From Competibacteraceae bacterium UBA6584 (lineage in GTDB: Bacteria; Pseudomonadota; Gammaproteobacteria; Competibacterales; Competibacteraceae), in the NCBI GenBank assembly GCA_002433805.1, contig DJIW01000019.1, positions 1,159 through 34,928 on the forward strand: a DNA stretch of 33,770 bases. The letters run 5' to 3'. A model generated the notes under the pieces. That model worked only from the letters and a program-made list of their open reading frames with translations. It was not told where the DNA came from and did no database searches. The translations under genes were made by a program, and so were the position numbers. Positions 1 through 10,210 of this stretch are shown here, piece after piece; the first letter of the stretch is position 1; each line of letters begins with the position of its first letter.

Positions 1-33
1 GCTAATTATCAATCTATCTGTCCGTTCTGCACA

Positions 34-219
34 TCAATCCATTTGACTTTTGATTAGTAAGTCATGTGTCGTTCTACACGCCCAGTCGGCGACCGCGACG
101 ATATCGTCGATCAACGCGGTGCCAGTCAGCGCGTTGCGCACCTCATCGCGGTTTAGCGTGAGCGTGGCGACGCGGTTTTCACAGCGCAACAGCGCATCGG
201 TTAGCTGCGGGAGGATCAT
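34..219 (-). pseudogene. Truncated enoyl-CoA hydratase/isomerase (crotonase) N-terminus
   Basis: The 61-codon frame starts with ATG at 219 and for about 46 codons reads like the first beta strands of a crotonase: the stretch VATLTLNRDEVRNALTGTAL is the family's typical N-terminal block. At about position 82 the resemblance stops abruptly and 15 unrelated codons lead to a stop. A full crotonase has about 260 residues, so the oxyanion-hole and catalytic regions are missing. The family hydrates or isomerises acyl-CoA thioesters in fatty-acid or aromatic degradation; this remnant cannot. The break lies next to AT-richer sequence with a small inverted repeat (44-49 with 59-64), consistent with a deletion or insertion junction. 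A sequencing frameshift is an alternative, but no crotonase sequence resumes in the 33 bases left before the window edge. Confidence 0.6.
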
Positions 220-453
220 GGACGATGAGTCTCACGGTGGAAATCCGAGCGATCTTGAGGCGCATGGCGATTGCGGCGCGCCGGCTTGTGATCGATGCCA
301 AAGCATCGCATTATCCAATTTTAGAGCAGGATCGCCTCGCTTTCGATCCAGCGGAAACCCTCTCGCCCATGCGCCAAGCGGATTTTATCCTTTCGCCTCG
401 CCGCCAGCCGCTGCGGCTGGCCCTACCAAAAAGAGACTGATAAGAATCGCCAC
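220..453. other. Intergenic region between crotonase remnant and amidase
   Basis: A 234-base spacer between divergent reading directions. A 71-codon plus-strand frame (225-440) is open here, but it matches no family I recognise and has no convincing ribosome-binding site. The region presumably carries the promoter of the amidase gene; no clear -35/-10 pair could be assigned. Confidence 0.4.
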
Positions 454-1164
454 ATGCCGGCCCAACAACGCCGCTTTTCCCGCAGCTCGCTGAAATGGCT
501 CGCGGCCTTGACGACCGTCGGCCTTCTAATGGGCCTTTATTATTTTTTCCGGCCGCCGCTCGTTCCCCTTGGTCCCCCCACCGTGATCTCTCGCTTGGAA
601 TGGGGGGCGCAAGCGCCCGACCCCCGCTTGCAAAGCGAAGCTGGACCCGAAGTGTTCAATACCATCGTCATCCACCATTCCGCAATGCAGCTTTATGAAG
701 GTCCGCGCGACATTCAATACACCCACATGCATCAAAGAGGTTTTTTGGATATCGGCTATCACTTCGTGATCGACGGCTGGGGACGAATTTACGAAGGCCG
801 AAGCCTTGCGGTGCACGGCGCTCACGTCAAAGAGCATAACGCCGGCACGCTAGGGATTGTGTTGATGGGTAATTATGAAGAAATCGTACCAGCGGCCGAA
901 CCGTTGGCGCGGTTGAAATGGCTGATCCGCGAGTTGATGCAACGATATCCCATCACCCATTTGGCCGGTCATCGCGACTTTCTGCCAGGCCAAACTGTAT
1001 GCCCCGGCAAGAACTTGGAGCCGTTGCTGCCCCAATTGGCCGCCGATCTCGGATTGCAGTTCGGCGCGGGAGGCTACAGCGGGCCAGAACCCGCCGCTGG
1101 CCCGACGGCATCGCCGGCGGTCAGTCCGCCTTCGCTTTCCGCGTCCGAGGCAAGCTCGCGCTGA
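454..1164 (+). CDS. Membrane-anchored N-acetylmuramoyl-L-alanine amidase (amidase_2/PGRP family)
   Basis: A zinc amidase expected to cleave the bond between N-acetylmuramic acid and L-alanine in peptidoglycan, in cell-wall turnover or remodelling. Residues 13-32 form a hydrophobic helix after a basic start, so the enzyme is probably an inner-membrane-anchored periplasmic protein or has an uncleaved signal. The amidase_2 fold spans about 45-200. Putative zinc ligands are His74 (motif VIHHSA), His173 (AGHRD) and Cys183 (VCPGK); Tyr102 in the GYHFVI motif is the usual catalytic tyrosine. The last 30 residues are a Pro/Ser/Ala-rich tail with no recognisable domain. The 236-residue length fits a single-domain enzyme plus anchor. 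The upstream neighbour is a broken crotonase and the downstream gene is convergent, so it is probably monocistronic. The start is the ATG preceding the basic N-terminus; its ribosome-binding site is weak. Confidence 0.85.
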   Translation: MPAQQRRFSRSSLKWLAALTTVGLLMGLYYFFRPPLVPLGPPTVISRLEWGAQAPDPRLQSEAGPEVFNTIVIHHSAMQLYEGPRDIQYTHMHQRGFLDIGYHFVIDGWGRIYEGRSLAVHGAHVKEHNAGTLGIVLMGNYEEIVPAAEPLARLKWLIRELMQRYPITHLAGHRDFLPGQTVCPGKNLEPLLPQLAADLGLQFGAGGYSGPEPAAGPTASPAVSPPSLSASEASSR

Positions 1165-1223
1165 AGTGTTCAGTTTTGGCGAGTCTCGCCCGCTTATGAA
1201 ACCGCGCGGCCCACGGGCATGCC

Positions 1224-4568
<3,345 letters not shown>

Positions 4569-4619
4569 CTCCGCAACAGCTCCCAATCAAATCCGCTCTC
4601 AGACACCGCTCGGTAAAAA

Positions 4620-4648
4620 AAGCTAGCCTGTATTGATAAATCCGTCAA
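4620..4648 (-). promoter_or_regulatory. Candidate sigma-70 promoter of the hybrid kinase gene
   Basis: On the minus strand TTGACG (4648-4643) and TAGCTT (4625-4620) are separated by exactly 17 bases, about 50 bases before the kinase start. The -35 is a strong match and the -10 moderate. The -35 lies inside the 20-base palindrome listed separately. Confidence 0.45.
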
Positions 4649-4661
4649 ATTAATATGACGG
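4642..4661. promoter_or_regulatory. 20-base palindrome, candidate operator between kinase gene and argA
   Basis: CCGTCAAATTAATATGACGG is an inverted repeat with 6-base arms and a symmetric ATTAAT centre; only one base pair breaks the symmetry. It sits in the divergent intergenic region and covers the -35 of the kinase promoter, a position suited to a dimeric repressor. It does not resemble the E. coli ARG box, so a link to arginine control of argA is not supported. The cognate regulator is unknown. Confidence 0.45.
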
Positions 4662-4788
4662 TAAAACCAAAGCTACAAACTAATTAGGGTCCTAAACACG
4701 AGACAACCCGGCATCCGGCCAGGCATCATCCCCGCTTGATTTCATCCTCTGTCATAATCGCGAGCCATTCAGATTTAAGAGTTGCAAC

Positions 4789-6093
4789 ATGGAGCACTTC
4801 GTTCAATGGTTCCGGCAGGCCGGGCCTTACATCAACGCCCATCGCGGCAAGACCTTCGTGGTGCAATTCGGCGGCGCGGCGGTCGATTCCGACGGTTTTT
4901 CCAGTCTGATTCACGATCTGGCGTTGCTCAACGCCCTCGGCGTCCGCTTGGTGTTGGCGCACGGCGCCAGGCCGCAAGTCGAACAGCGCTTGCGCGAGGC
5001 CGGCCGCGAATTACGCTACGTCAACGGATTGCGCCTCACCGATCTCGACGATCTGCGTTATGTCAAACAGGCGGTCGGCCGGGTGCGCATCCGCATCGAG
5101 GCGCTGCTGTCGATGGGCGTGGCCAATTCGCCGATGCACGGCGCGCGGCTGCGGGTCGTATCCGGCAATTTGATCACCGCCCGCCCGCTCGGCGTGCGCG
5201 AGGGCGTGGATTATCGCTTCACCGGCGAGGTGCGGCGGATCGATGATCGGGCCATCCGGTTGTGGTTGGATCAAAACGCCATCGTGCTGCTGTCGCCGCT
5301 GGGCTATTCGCCGACCGGGGAAATCTTCAACCTCAGCGCCGAGGATGTGGCGACCGCCACCGCCATGGCTTTGCGGGCCGACAAGCTCCTGGTGCTGAGC
5401 GAAAGCCCGGCCTTGCGCGGCGGCGACGGCCGGCCGATCCGCGAGCTCAGCCCCAGCGATGTCGAACGGCTGCTGGCTTCGCGCGACGATTTGGGCGAGG
5501 AATCCACCCGCCATCTGGGTCAGGCGCTGCAAGCCTGCCGGGCCGGGGTGCGCCGGATTCATTTACTCGAACGGAGCGTGGAAGGCGCGCTGCTGCTGGA
5601 GTTGTTCACTCGCGACGGCATCGGGACGCTGATCACCTCCGACATCTACGAGGGATTGCGGCCGGCCACCATCGACGATATCGGCGGCATTCTGGCCTTG
5701 ATTCAGCCGCTGGAAGACGACGGCACCCTGGTGCGGCGCTCGCGGGAACGGCTGGAGATGGAAATCGAGCGGTTCAGCCTGCTGGAGCGCGATGGCGCCA
5801 TCATCGGCTGCATGGCGCTCTATCCCTTTCCCGAGGAGCACATCGGCGAACTGGCTTGCGTCGCCATGCATCCGAATTATCGCAACAGCGGACGGGCGGA
5901 ATCCTTGTTGCGTTTCATCGAGCGCCGGGCGCGCGAACAAGGCTTGCAGCGGTTGTTCGTGCTGACGACCCGCGCCGCGCACTGGTTCCAGGAACGCGGT
6001 TTCGAGCCGGCCGAGGTGACCGAGCTGCCGGTGCGCAAACTGGTGTTCTACAATTGGCAACGCCGTTCGAAAGTGTTCGTCAAACCGCTTTAA
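4789..6093 (+). CDS. argA: N-acetylglutamate synthase (amino-acid N-acetyltransferase)
   Basis: Catalyses acetyl-CoA + L-glutamate to N-acetylglutamate, the first step of arginine synthesis, in the cytosol. The 434 residues match the classical two-domain ArgA (about 440). An amino-acid-kinase-fold domain spans about 1-280 (motifs FVVQFGGAAVDS, LVLAHGARPQVE and the arginine-binding region), and a GNAT domain about 285-434. The GNAT acetyl-CoA loop is in VAMHPNYRNSGRAE, and the C-terminal signatures HWFQERGF and YNWQRRSKV are diagnostic. The classical enzyme is feedback-inhibited by arginine through the kinase-like domain. The ATG has an AAGAG-type ribosome-binding site 7 bases upstream. cpdA follows after 35 bases, so the two may be cotranscribed, although no functional link is known. 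This fused form is typical of gammaproteobacteria that use the linear arginine pathway. Confidence 0.96.
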   Translation: MEHFVQWFRQAGPYINAHRGKTFVVQFGGAAVDSDGFSSLIHDLALLNALGVRLVLAHGARPQVEQRLREAGRELRYVNGLRLTDLDDLRYVKQAVGRVRIRIEALLSMGVANSPMHGARLRVVSGNLITARPLGVREGVDYRFTGEVRRIDDRAIRLWLDQNAIVLLSPLGYSPTGEIFNLSAEDVATATAMALRADKLLVLSESPALRGGDGRPIRELSPSDVERLLASRDDLGEESTRHLGQALQACRAGVRRIHLLERSVEGALLLELFTRDGIGTLITSDIYEGLRPATIDDIGGILALIQPLEDDGTLVRRSRERLEMEIERFSLLERDGAIIGCMALYPFPEEHIGELACVAMHPNYRNSGRAESLLRFIERRAREQGLQRLFVLTTRAAHWFQERGFEPAEVTELPVRKLVFYNWQRRSKVFVKPL

Positions 6094-6128
6094 GCCGCCA
6101 GCGTATCCACCGTTCGAGGACCGCCTCC

Positions 6129-6887
6129 ATGCCCGCCGCCGAACCTTTGCGCGCCGTCCAAATCACTGACCTCCATCTTAAGACCGAACCCGGCAGCCGG
6201 CTCTGGGGCGCGGATATCGACGCCGGCTTGAACGCGGTGCTGGCCCACATCCGCAACCGCAAGCCCGCGCCCGATTTCGTCCTGGCCACCGGCGATCTGG
6301 TCGGCGACGAACCGCAAGCCTATCCGCGATTGCGCGAATTTCTGGAGACCCTCGACGCGCCGGTTTATTGCCTGCCGGGCAACCACGATTTTCCCGGACC
6401 CATGGGCCAGGTTTTGCGGGGCGGACGGGTGCGGCGGCAGCGCTACCTAAGCGCCGGCAACTGGCAGATCGCGCTGTTGGATTCCAGCTTTCCCAATTCG
6501 CCGGCCGGCCATCTGGCCAGCGGCGAATTGGCTTTGCTGGACACGGTGCTGGCCACCGGCCCCGATCTCCATACGCTGGTTTATCTCCATCACAATCCGC
6601 TACCGGTGGGGACCGGTTGGCTGGATACCATGACGGTGGTCAACGGCGAGGCTCTCTTTGCGCTGCTGGAGCGTTACCCTCAAGCGCGGGCCGTGATTTT
6701 CGGCCACATTCACGGTGAATTCGTCGGCCAGCGGGGCGCGATCCAACTGTTCGCCACTCCCGCCACCAGCGTTCAGTTCAAACCTAACACCCCCGACCCG
6801 CAAGTCGATGATGTGCCGCCCGGTTATCGCTGGTTCGAGCTGTATGCGGATGGAACGCTGAAAACGGGAGTGCAGCGGGTTGGCTGA
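6129..6887 (+). CDS. cpdA: 3',5'-cyclic-AMP phosphodiesterase CpdA (calcineurin-like)
   Basis: Hydrolyses cAMP to AMP in the cytosol, lowering the signal that activates CRP. The 252-residue protein is one metallophosphoesterase domain with all metal-site blocks in order: QITDLHL (Asp14, His16), GDLVGD (Asp56), LPGNHD (Asn85, His86), LVYLHHNP and IFGHIHGE. Length and motifs fit the CpdA/Icc subfamily rather than a broad-specificity phosphatase. The same frame is open far upstream through argA, but the ATG at 6129 was chosen because GAGGA lies 8 bases before it and the protein there begins just before the first metal motif. It lies 35 bases after argA on the same strand. Experimental cAMP specificity cannot be read from sequence; a related cyclic nucleotide is possible. 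Confidence 0.87.
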   Translation: MPAAEPLRAVQITDLHLKTEPGSRLWGADIDAGLNAVLAHIRNRKPAPDFVLATGDLVGDEPQAYPRLREFLETLDAPVYCLPGNHDFPGPMGQVLRGGRVRRQRYLSAGNWQIALLDSSFPNSPAGHLASGELALLDTVLATGPDLHTLVYLHHNPLPVGTGWLDTMTVVNGEALFALLERYPQARAVIFGHIHGEFVGQRGAIQLFATPATSVQFKPNTPDPQVDDVPPGYRWFELYADGTLKTGVQRVG

Positions 6888-6971
6888 TTGTCGGGATATC
6901 AACCACCAAGCATTTTTATCGCGGTTTCGATTTCAGCCGCTTTCCAGAAACCCTCGAATTGAGCGCCCGTC

Positions 6972-7505
6972 ATGGAACTCATCATCCGCCACGCCGAACC
7001 GAGCGATTTCGAAGCCGTGCGCGTCATTTACGCCGGCCCGGAGGCCATCGCTGGAACATTGCAAGTCCCTTTTCCGTCACTTGAAACGTGGCGTAAACGC
7101 TTGAGCGAACCGGAGCCGGACGCGCGAACACTGGTGGCGGTGGCGGATGGCACCGCAGTCGGCCACCTCGGCCTCCATCCGGCCTACCGGCCGCGCCGCT
7201 CTCACGCGGCCTCACTCGGCATGGCGGTACACGACGCCTGGACCGGGCGGGGTATCGGCTCTGCTTTACTCCAACAAGCGGTCCTGCTAGCGGATGATTG
7301 GTTGAATTTGTCGCGACTGGAACTGGTGGTGTTTGTGGATAACAAACCGGCAATTCATCTTTATCAGAAGCACGGTTTTACGATTGAAGGCACCCATCGC
7401 GCCTTCGCGTTGCGCAAGGGCGTTCTGGTCGATGCGCACGCCATGGCTCGCTTGCATCCGCAACCCTCGAGCCCGTCTTGCGTCCAATCCGATTTCAGCA
7501 ATTAG
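6972..7505 (+). CDS. GNAT acetyltransferase, AaaT/YhhY-like (amino-acid N-acyltransferase)
   Basis: A single GNAT domain of 177 residues. Several blocks agree with E. coli AaaT (YhhY), which acetylates free amino acids and toxic analogues: TLQVPFPS near residue 36, RPRRSHAA near 75, FVDNKPAIHLYQKHGFTIEG near 120, and ALRKGVLVDAHAMAR at the end. The acetyl-CoA pyrophosphate loop is in AWTGRGIGSALL. The substrate in this organism is inferred from that resemblance only. The C-terminus runs about 15 residues beyond E. coli AaaT with a Ser/Pro-rich tail. The gene follows cpdA after 84 bases and precedes the aldolase-like gene by 61 bases, all on the plus strand. The ribosome-binding site is weak. 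Confidence 0.82.
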   Translation: MELIIRHAEPSDFEAVRVIYAGPEAIAGTLQVPFPSLETWRKRLSEPEPDARTLVAVADGTAVGHLGLHPAYRPRRSHAASLGMAVHDAWTGRGIGSALLQQAVLLADDWLNLSRLELVVFVDNKPAIHLYQKHGFTIEGTHRAFALRKGVLVDAHAMARLHPQPSSPSCVQSDFSN

Positions 7506-7566
7506 GAACAAGCGACATCAAGGCGGTGTACTCTCCAGCTAATTCCTGATAACGTTCGACGGCGTT

Positions 7567-8124
7567 ATGAATATCAAAGACAACCTAGTTAGACATTACC
7601 TCTGGCTGCGCCAATACGGCCTCAACGACTCTCACAGCGGCAACGCCTCGGTGCGCGACGGCGTTTCTTTCTGGATCACGCCCACCGGCTGCTGCGCCGA
7701 CCTGTTGAGCAGCGGCGATCTGGTCGAATGCCAGACCGATGGCGTTCTCGGCAAGGGCGCGTCGCTGGACGCCCGCCTGCATCTGGCGGTGTACCAATCC
7801 AACCCCCAGACCTCGGCCGTCTTGCACAGTCACGGCCCCTATTCCGTGGCGATGACCATGGACAACGAAGAATTCCTGCCGGCCGATTTCGAAGGTCAGC
7901 TGTACTTCAGCCGGGTGCCGGTTTTAACGATTCCCTACGATCAATACGAAGCTCGCTCGCCCGCCATGGTCGCCGAAGTGCTGATGGATTATCCCATCGC
8001 CGTGGTGCGGGGCCACGGCGTCTACGCTTGCGCCGATAGCCTCAATCTGGCTTACAAGTGGAGCTGTTCGCTGGAACTGTCCGCCAAGACCGCTTTCATC
8101 GCCCAACAGGCGGGCAAAATTTGA
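7567..8124 (+). CDS. Class II aldolase/adducin-fold protein
   Basis: A compact 185-residue member of the class II aldolase family, which includes zinc-dependent L-fuculose-phosphate aldolase, L-ribulose-5-phosphate epimerase and methylthioribulose-phosphate dehydratase. Metal ligands are visible as His87 and His89 in VLHSHGPYS and His150 in VRGHGVYA. The substrate-side motif SGNASVRDG (residues 24-32) corresponds to the family's phosphate-binding SGNxS loop. The acidic residue usually seen as SSE before the helix is Asp68 in SLDARLHLA. The protein is shorter than most characterised members (about 210-230), so the exact reaction cannot be assigned. No sugar-pathway genes adjoin it. It is convergent with tetR, whose stop lies 50 bases away. 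Confidence 0.75.
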   Translation: MNIKDNLVRHYLWLRQYGLNDSHSGNASVRDGVSFWITPTGCCADLLSSGDLVECQTDGVLGKGASLDARLHLAVYQSNPQTSAVLHSHGPYSVAMTMDNEEFLPADFEGQLYFSRVPVLTIPYDQYEARSPAMVAEVLMDYPIAVVRGHGVYACADSLNLAYKWSCSLELSAKTAFIAQQAGKI

Positions 8125-8149
8125 CGGGCTTCATCGTTGAAAAGGCCGC

Positions 8150-8183
8150 CACAAAATCAAATCAATCCTGATCTTCAGGGATT
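8150..8183 (-). terminator. Probable intrinsic terminator of the efflux-tetR operon
   Basis: On the minus strand AATCCCTGA (8183-8175) pairs with TCAGGATT (8171-8164) with one bulged C and a three-base loop. The tail GATTTGATTTTG follows. The tetR stop codon lies inside the first arm. The stem is short and only moderately GC-rich, so confidence is limited. Confidence 0.4.
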
Positions 8184-8804
8184 TGCTCGGGCGACGGGCA
8201 ACACATGCGCCAGCAGCCGCTCCAAACTGGCTCGCAGCAGCTCCGACCCGGCATCCGGCTGTTTGATGGCGCGCACGATCAAGCCTTCGATAAAGCACCT
8301 GAGCACGAACACCCGTTCCGCCACTTCGGCCTGAGCCAACGGGCGATCCGCCGCTTGCCACGCCCGCCGCAACCAATCGCCAAGCTCGGCGTGGATGCGC
8401 CGGTCGGCGGCCATCAGCGCGTCAGCCACCTGCGGGTCGCGGGTCGCCAGCGCGACGATTTCCAGAAACAATCCCGGCTCCAAGCTCGCGCTTTGATTGC
8501 GTTGCCAACCCACGAAGCGTTCCATGATGTGACTCGCGACCGCTTCCTTGCCCGCCCGCAACCGCTGAATATCGGCTTGAACCTCGTCCAAATGCTGCTG
8601 GATGATGGCCAGCATGATCGCGTTCTTGCTCTCAAAGTAGCGATAGATCAGGCCGGCGCTCATGTCCGCCGTTTCGGCGATGCTGGCCATGCTGGCGGCG
8701 TGGAACCCGCTGTCGACGAAACACCGGCGCGCGGCGCGGAGAATGCGCTGGCGTTGCGCCTCGCACCGGGCCTCCGCCTTCGACCGTCGATCTTCCGCGC
8801 TCAT
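8175..8804 (-). CDS. TetR-family repressor, terminal gene of the efflux operon
   Basis: A 209-residue DNA-binding regulator. The helix-turn-helix lies at about residues 36-60 (SMASIAETADMSAGLIYRYF is the typical TetR recognition region, with conserved Gly and Tyr). The rest is the ligand-binding and dimerisation half. The start is the ATG at 8804, not any of the longer in-frame codons upstream: GGAAGGAG lies 8 bases before it, and its ATGA overlaps the stop of the outer-membrane channel gene by four bases, indicating translational coupling. From its position it probably represses the whole efflux operon, and so itself, by binding the two palindromes upstream of the adaptor gene. The usual TetR arrangement is a divergent gene, so terminal placement is less common. 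Inducers are presumably pump substrates or envelope stress compounds; the identity is unknown. Confidence 0.9.
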   Translation of the reverse strand: MSAEDRRSKAEARCEAQRQRILRAARRCFVDSGFHAASMASIAETADMSAGLIYRYFESKNAIMLAIIQQHLDEVQADIQRLRAGKEAVASHIMERFVGWQRNQSASLEPGLFLEIVALATRDPQVADALMAADRRIHAELGDWLRRAWQAADRPLAQAEVAERVFVLRCFIEGLIVRAIKQPDAGSELLRASLERLLAHVLPVARANP

Positions 8805-10210
8805 CGGCTCCGCTCCTTCCAACCGCCGCCGAGCACTTTGTAAAGCGCGATCCGGTTGGCTTGCTCGGCATAATAAGTGGCGAGCAGATTTTGCTGGGCG
8901 GCGTACAAAGTCCGTTGCGCGTCGAGCAATAGCAGATAGCTGTCGCGGCCGGCTTGATAGCGGGCGCGGGAGAGCCGTTCGGCGCGCGTCGCCGCGTCGG
9001 CCAGCGCCGACTGGGCCTGGTATTGGCGGACCAGCGCGTCCGCCAGCGCCAAGGCATCCGCCGCTTCGCGAAATCCCGTCTGAATGGCTTTTTCGTATTG
9101 GGCGAGCGCGATGTCGCGATCCGCCGTCGCGCCCTCGACGGCCGCCCGCAAGCGCTCGCCCTGAAAAATGGGCAAGTTGACTTGCGGGGCGAACCGCCAC
9201 AGCAGCGTGCCGCCCCCGAACAAATCCGTCAGCTCGGCGCTGGCCGAACCCAGGCTGCCGGTAAGCGAGACCGACGGAAAATAAGCGGCGCGAGCGGCCC
9301 CGATATTGGCGTTGGCGGCTCGCAAGCGATGCTCGGCCGCTTGAATGTCCGGACGGCGGAGCAAGGTTTCCGAAGGCAATCCGCCCGGCGGGGCGACCAG
9401 GCTGATGCCTTGATCTTTCAAACCCGCCGGCAACAAGGTGGGTTCCACCGGCGCGCCGACCAACAGATCGAGCGCGTTGGCGTCCAGGGCGATCCGGCCT
9501 TGATAGCGAGCCGCGTCGGCCCGCGCCGATTCGACCTGGGTGCGGATTTGTTCGAGTTCCAGTCCCGACACCGCCCCCAGACTGAACCGCTTTTCGGTCA
9601 AGGCATAGGAATCCTGATAGGTTTTCAAGGTCGCTTGACTGAAACGCAACAGTTCCCGGTCGGTGGCGAGGGTCAGGTACGCAGTGGCGATTTCGCCGAT
9701 CAAGGCGAGCTGAACGGCGCGGCGCGCGGCTTCTTGCCCCAGATACTGCTGCAAGGCGGCATCGGTCAAATTGCGGATTCTACCGAACAGATCGAGTTCG
9801 AAGTCGTTGACGCCGACCCCGGCGCTGTAGCTGCTGCGGGCCGGAGTATCTCCTCCGATGCGCTCCAGCGTGACGTTGCCGCCGACCCAAGGCAGCTGCT
9901 CGGAACGCTGGATGCGATACTGGGCGCGGACCTTTTCGATATTCAAGATCGCTACTCGCAAATCGCGATTGTCAGCGAGCGCGCGGGCGATCAACGTCTG
10001 GAGCTTGGGATCTTGAAAAAAGTCGCGCCAGCCGATGTCGGCGGCGGCCCGCGCCGGCAATCCGGCGTCCGCGACGTCCTCGGCCGATCGCGTCGGCGAC
10101 CACCGCGCCGGCAGCGAAGGGTCAGCGGTTGGGAGCGGCGGCTCCAGCGTGGCGCAACCCGCCGCCAGCAGCATCGCCAGCGACGCCACTCTCAGGCCCA
10201 AGTTAGGCAT
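8801..10210 (-). CDS. RND efflux outer-membrane lipoprotein channel (NodT/OprM family)
   Basis: The TolC-like exit duct of the tripartite pump. A 469-residue protein with a lipoprotein signal (lipobox LLAAGC, Cys19), followed by the duplicated outer-membrane efflux protein repeats that form the beta barrel and periplasmic alpha-helical tunnel. The family signature is visible in LLRRPDIQAAEHRLRAANAN and the matching block AARAAYFPSVSLTG. Length fits OprM/AdeK (about 470-480). The start ATG lies 8 bases inside the end of the pump gene, and the stop overlaps the tetR start by four bases, so the operon is fully packed. Drug specificity cannot be inferred from this component. Confidence 0.93.
   Translation of the reverse strand: MPNLGLRVASLAMLLAAGCATLEPPLPTADPSLPARWSPTRSAEDVADAGLPARAAADIGWRDFFQDPKLQTLIARALADNRDLRVAILNIEKVRAQYRIQRSEQLPWVGGNVTLERIGGDTPARSSYSAGVGVNDFELDLFGRIRNLTDAALQQYLGQEAARRAVQLALIGEIATAYLTLATDRELLRFSQATLKTYQDSYALTEKRFSLGAVSGLELEQIRTQVESARADAARYQGRIALDANALDLLVGAPVEPTLLPAGLKDQGISLVAPPGGLPSETLLRRPDIQAAEHRLRAANANIGAARAAYFPSVSLTGSLGSASAELTDLFGGGTLLWRFAPQVNLPIFQGERLRAAVEGATADRDIALAQYEKAIQTGFREAADALALADALVRQYQAQSALADAATRAERLSRARYQAGRDSYLLLLDAQRTLYAAQQNLLATYYAEQANRIALYKVLGGGWKERSR

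Noticed and set aside
225..440. 71-codon frame upstream of the amidase gene
   Set aside because: No ribosome-binding site of note and no recognisable product; it overlaps the likely promoter region.
5262..6128. N-terminal extension of CpdA to 541 residues
   Set aside because: The extension overlaps argA in another frame and is Arg/Gly-rich noise; the ATG at 6129 has GAGGA at good spacing.
8804..9200. Longer (341-residue) start for the TetR protein
   Set aside because: The extra N-terminus lies inside the channel gene in another frame; the ATG at 8804 has a strong ribosome-binding site and an ATGA overlap.
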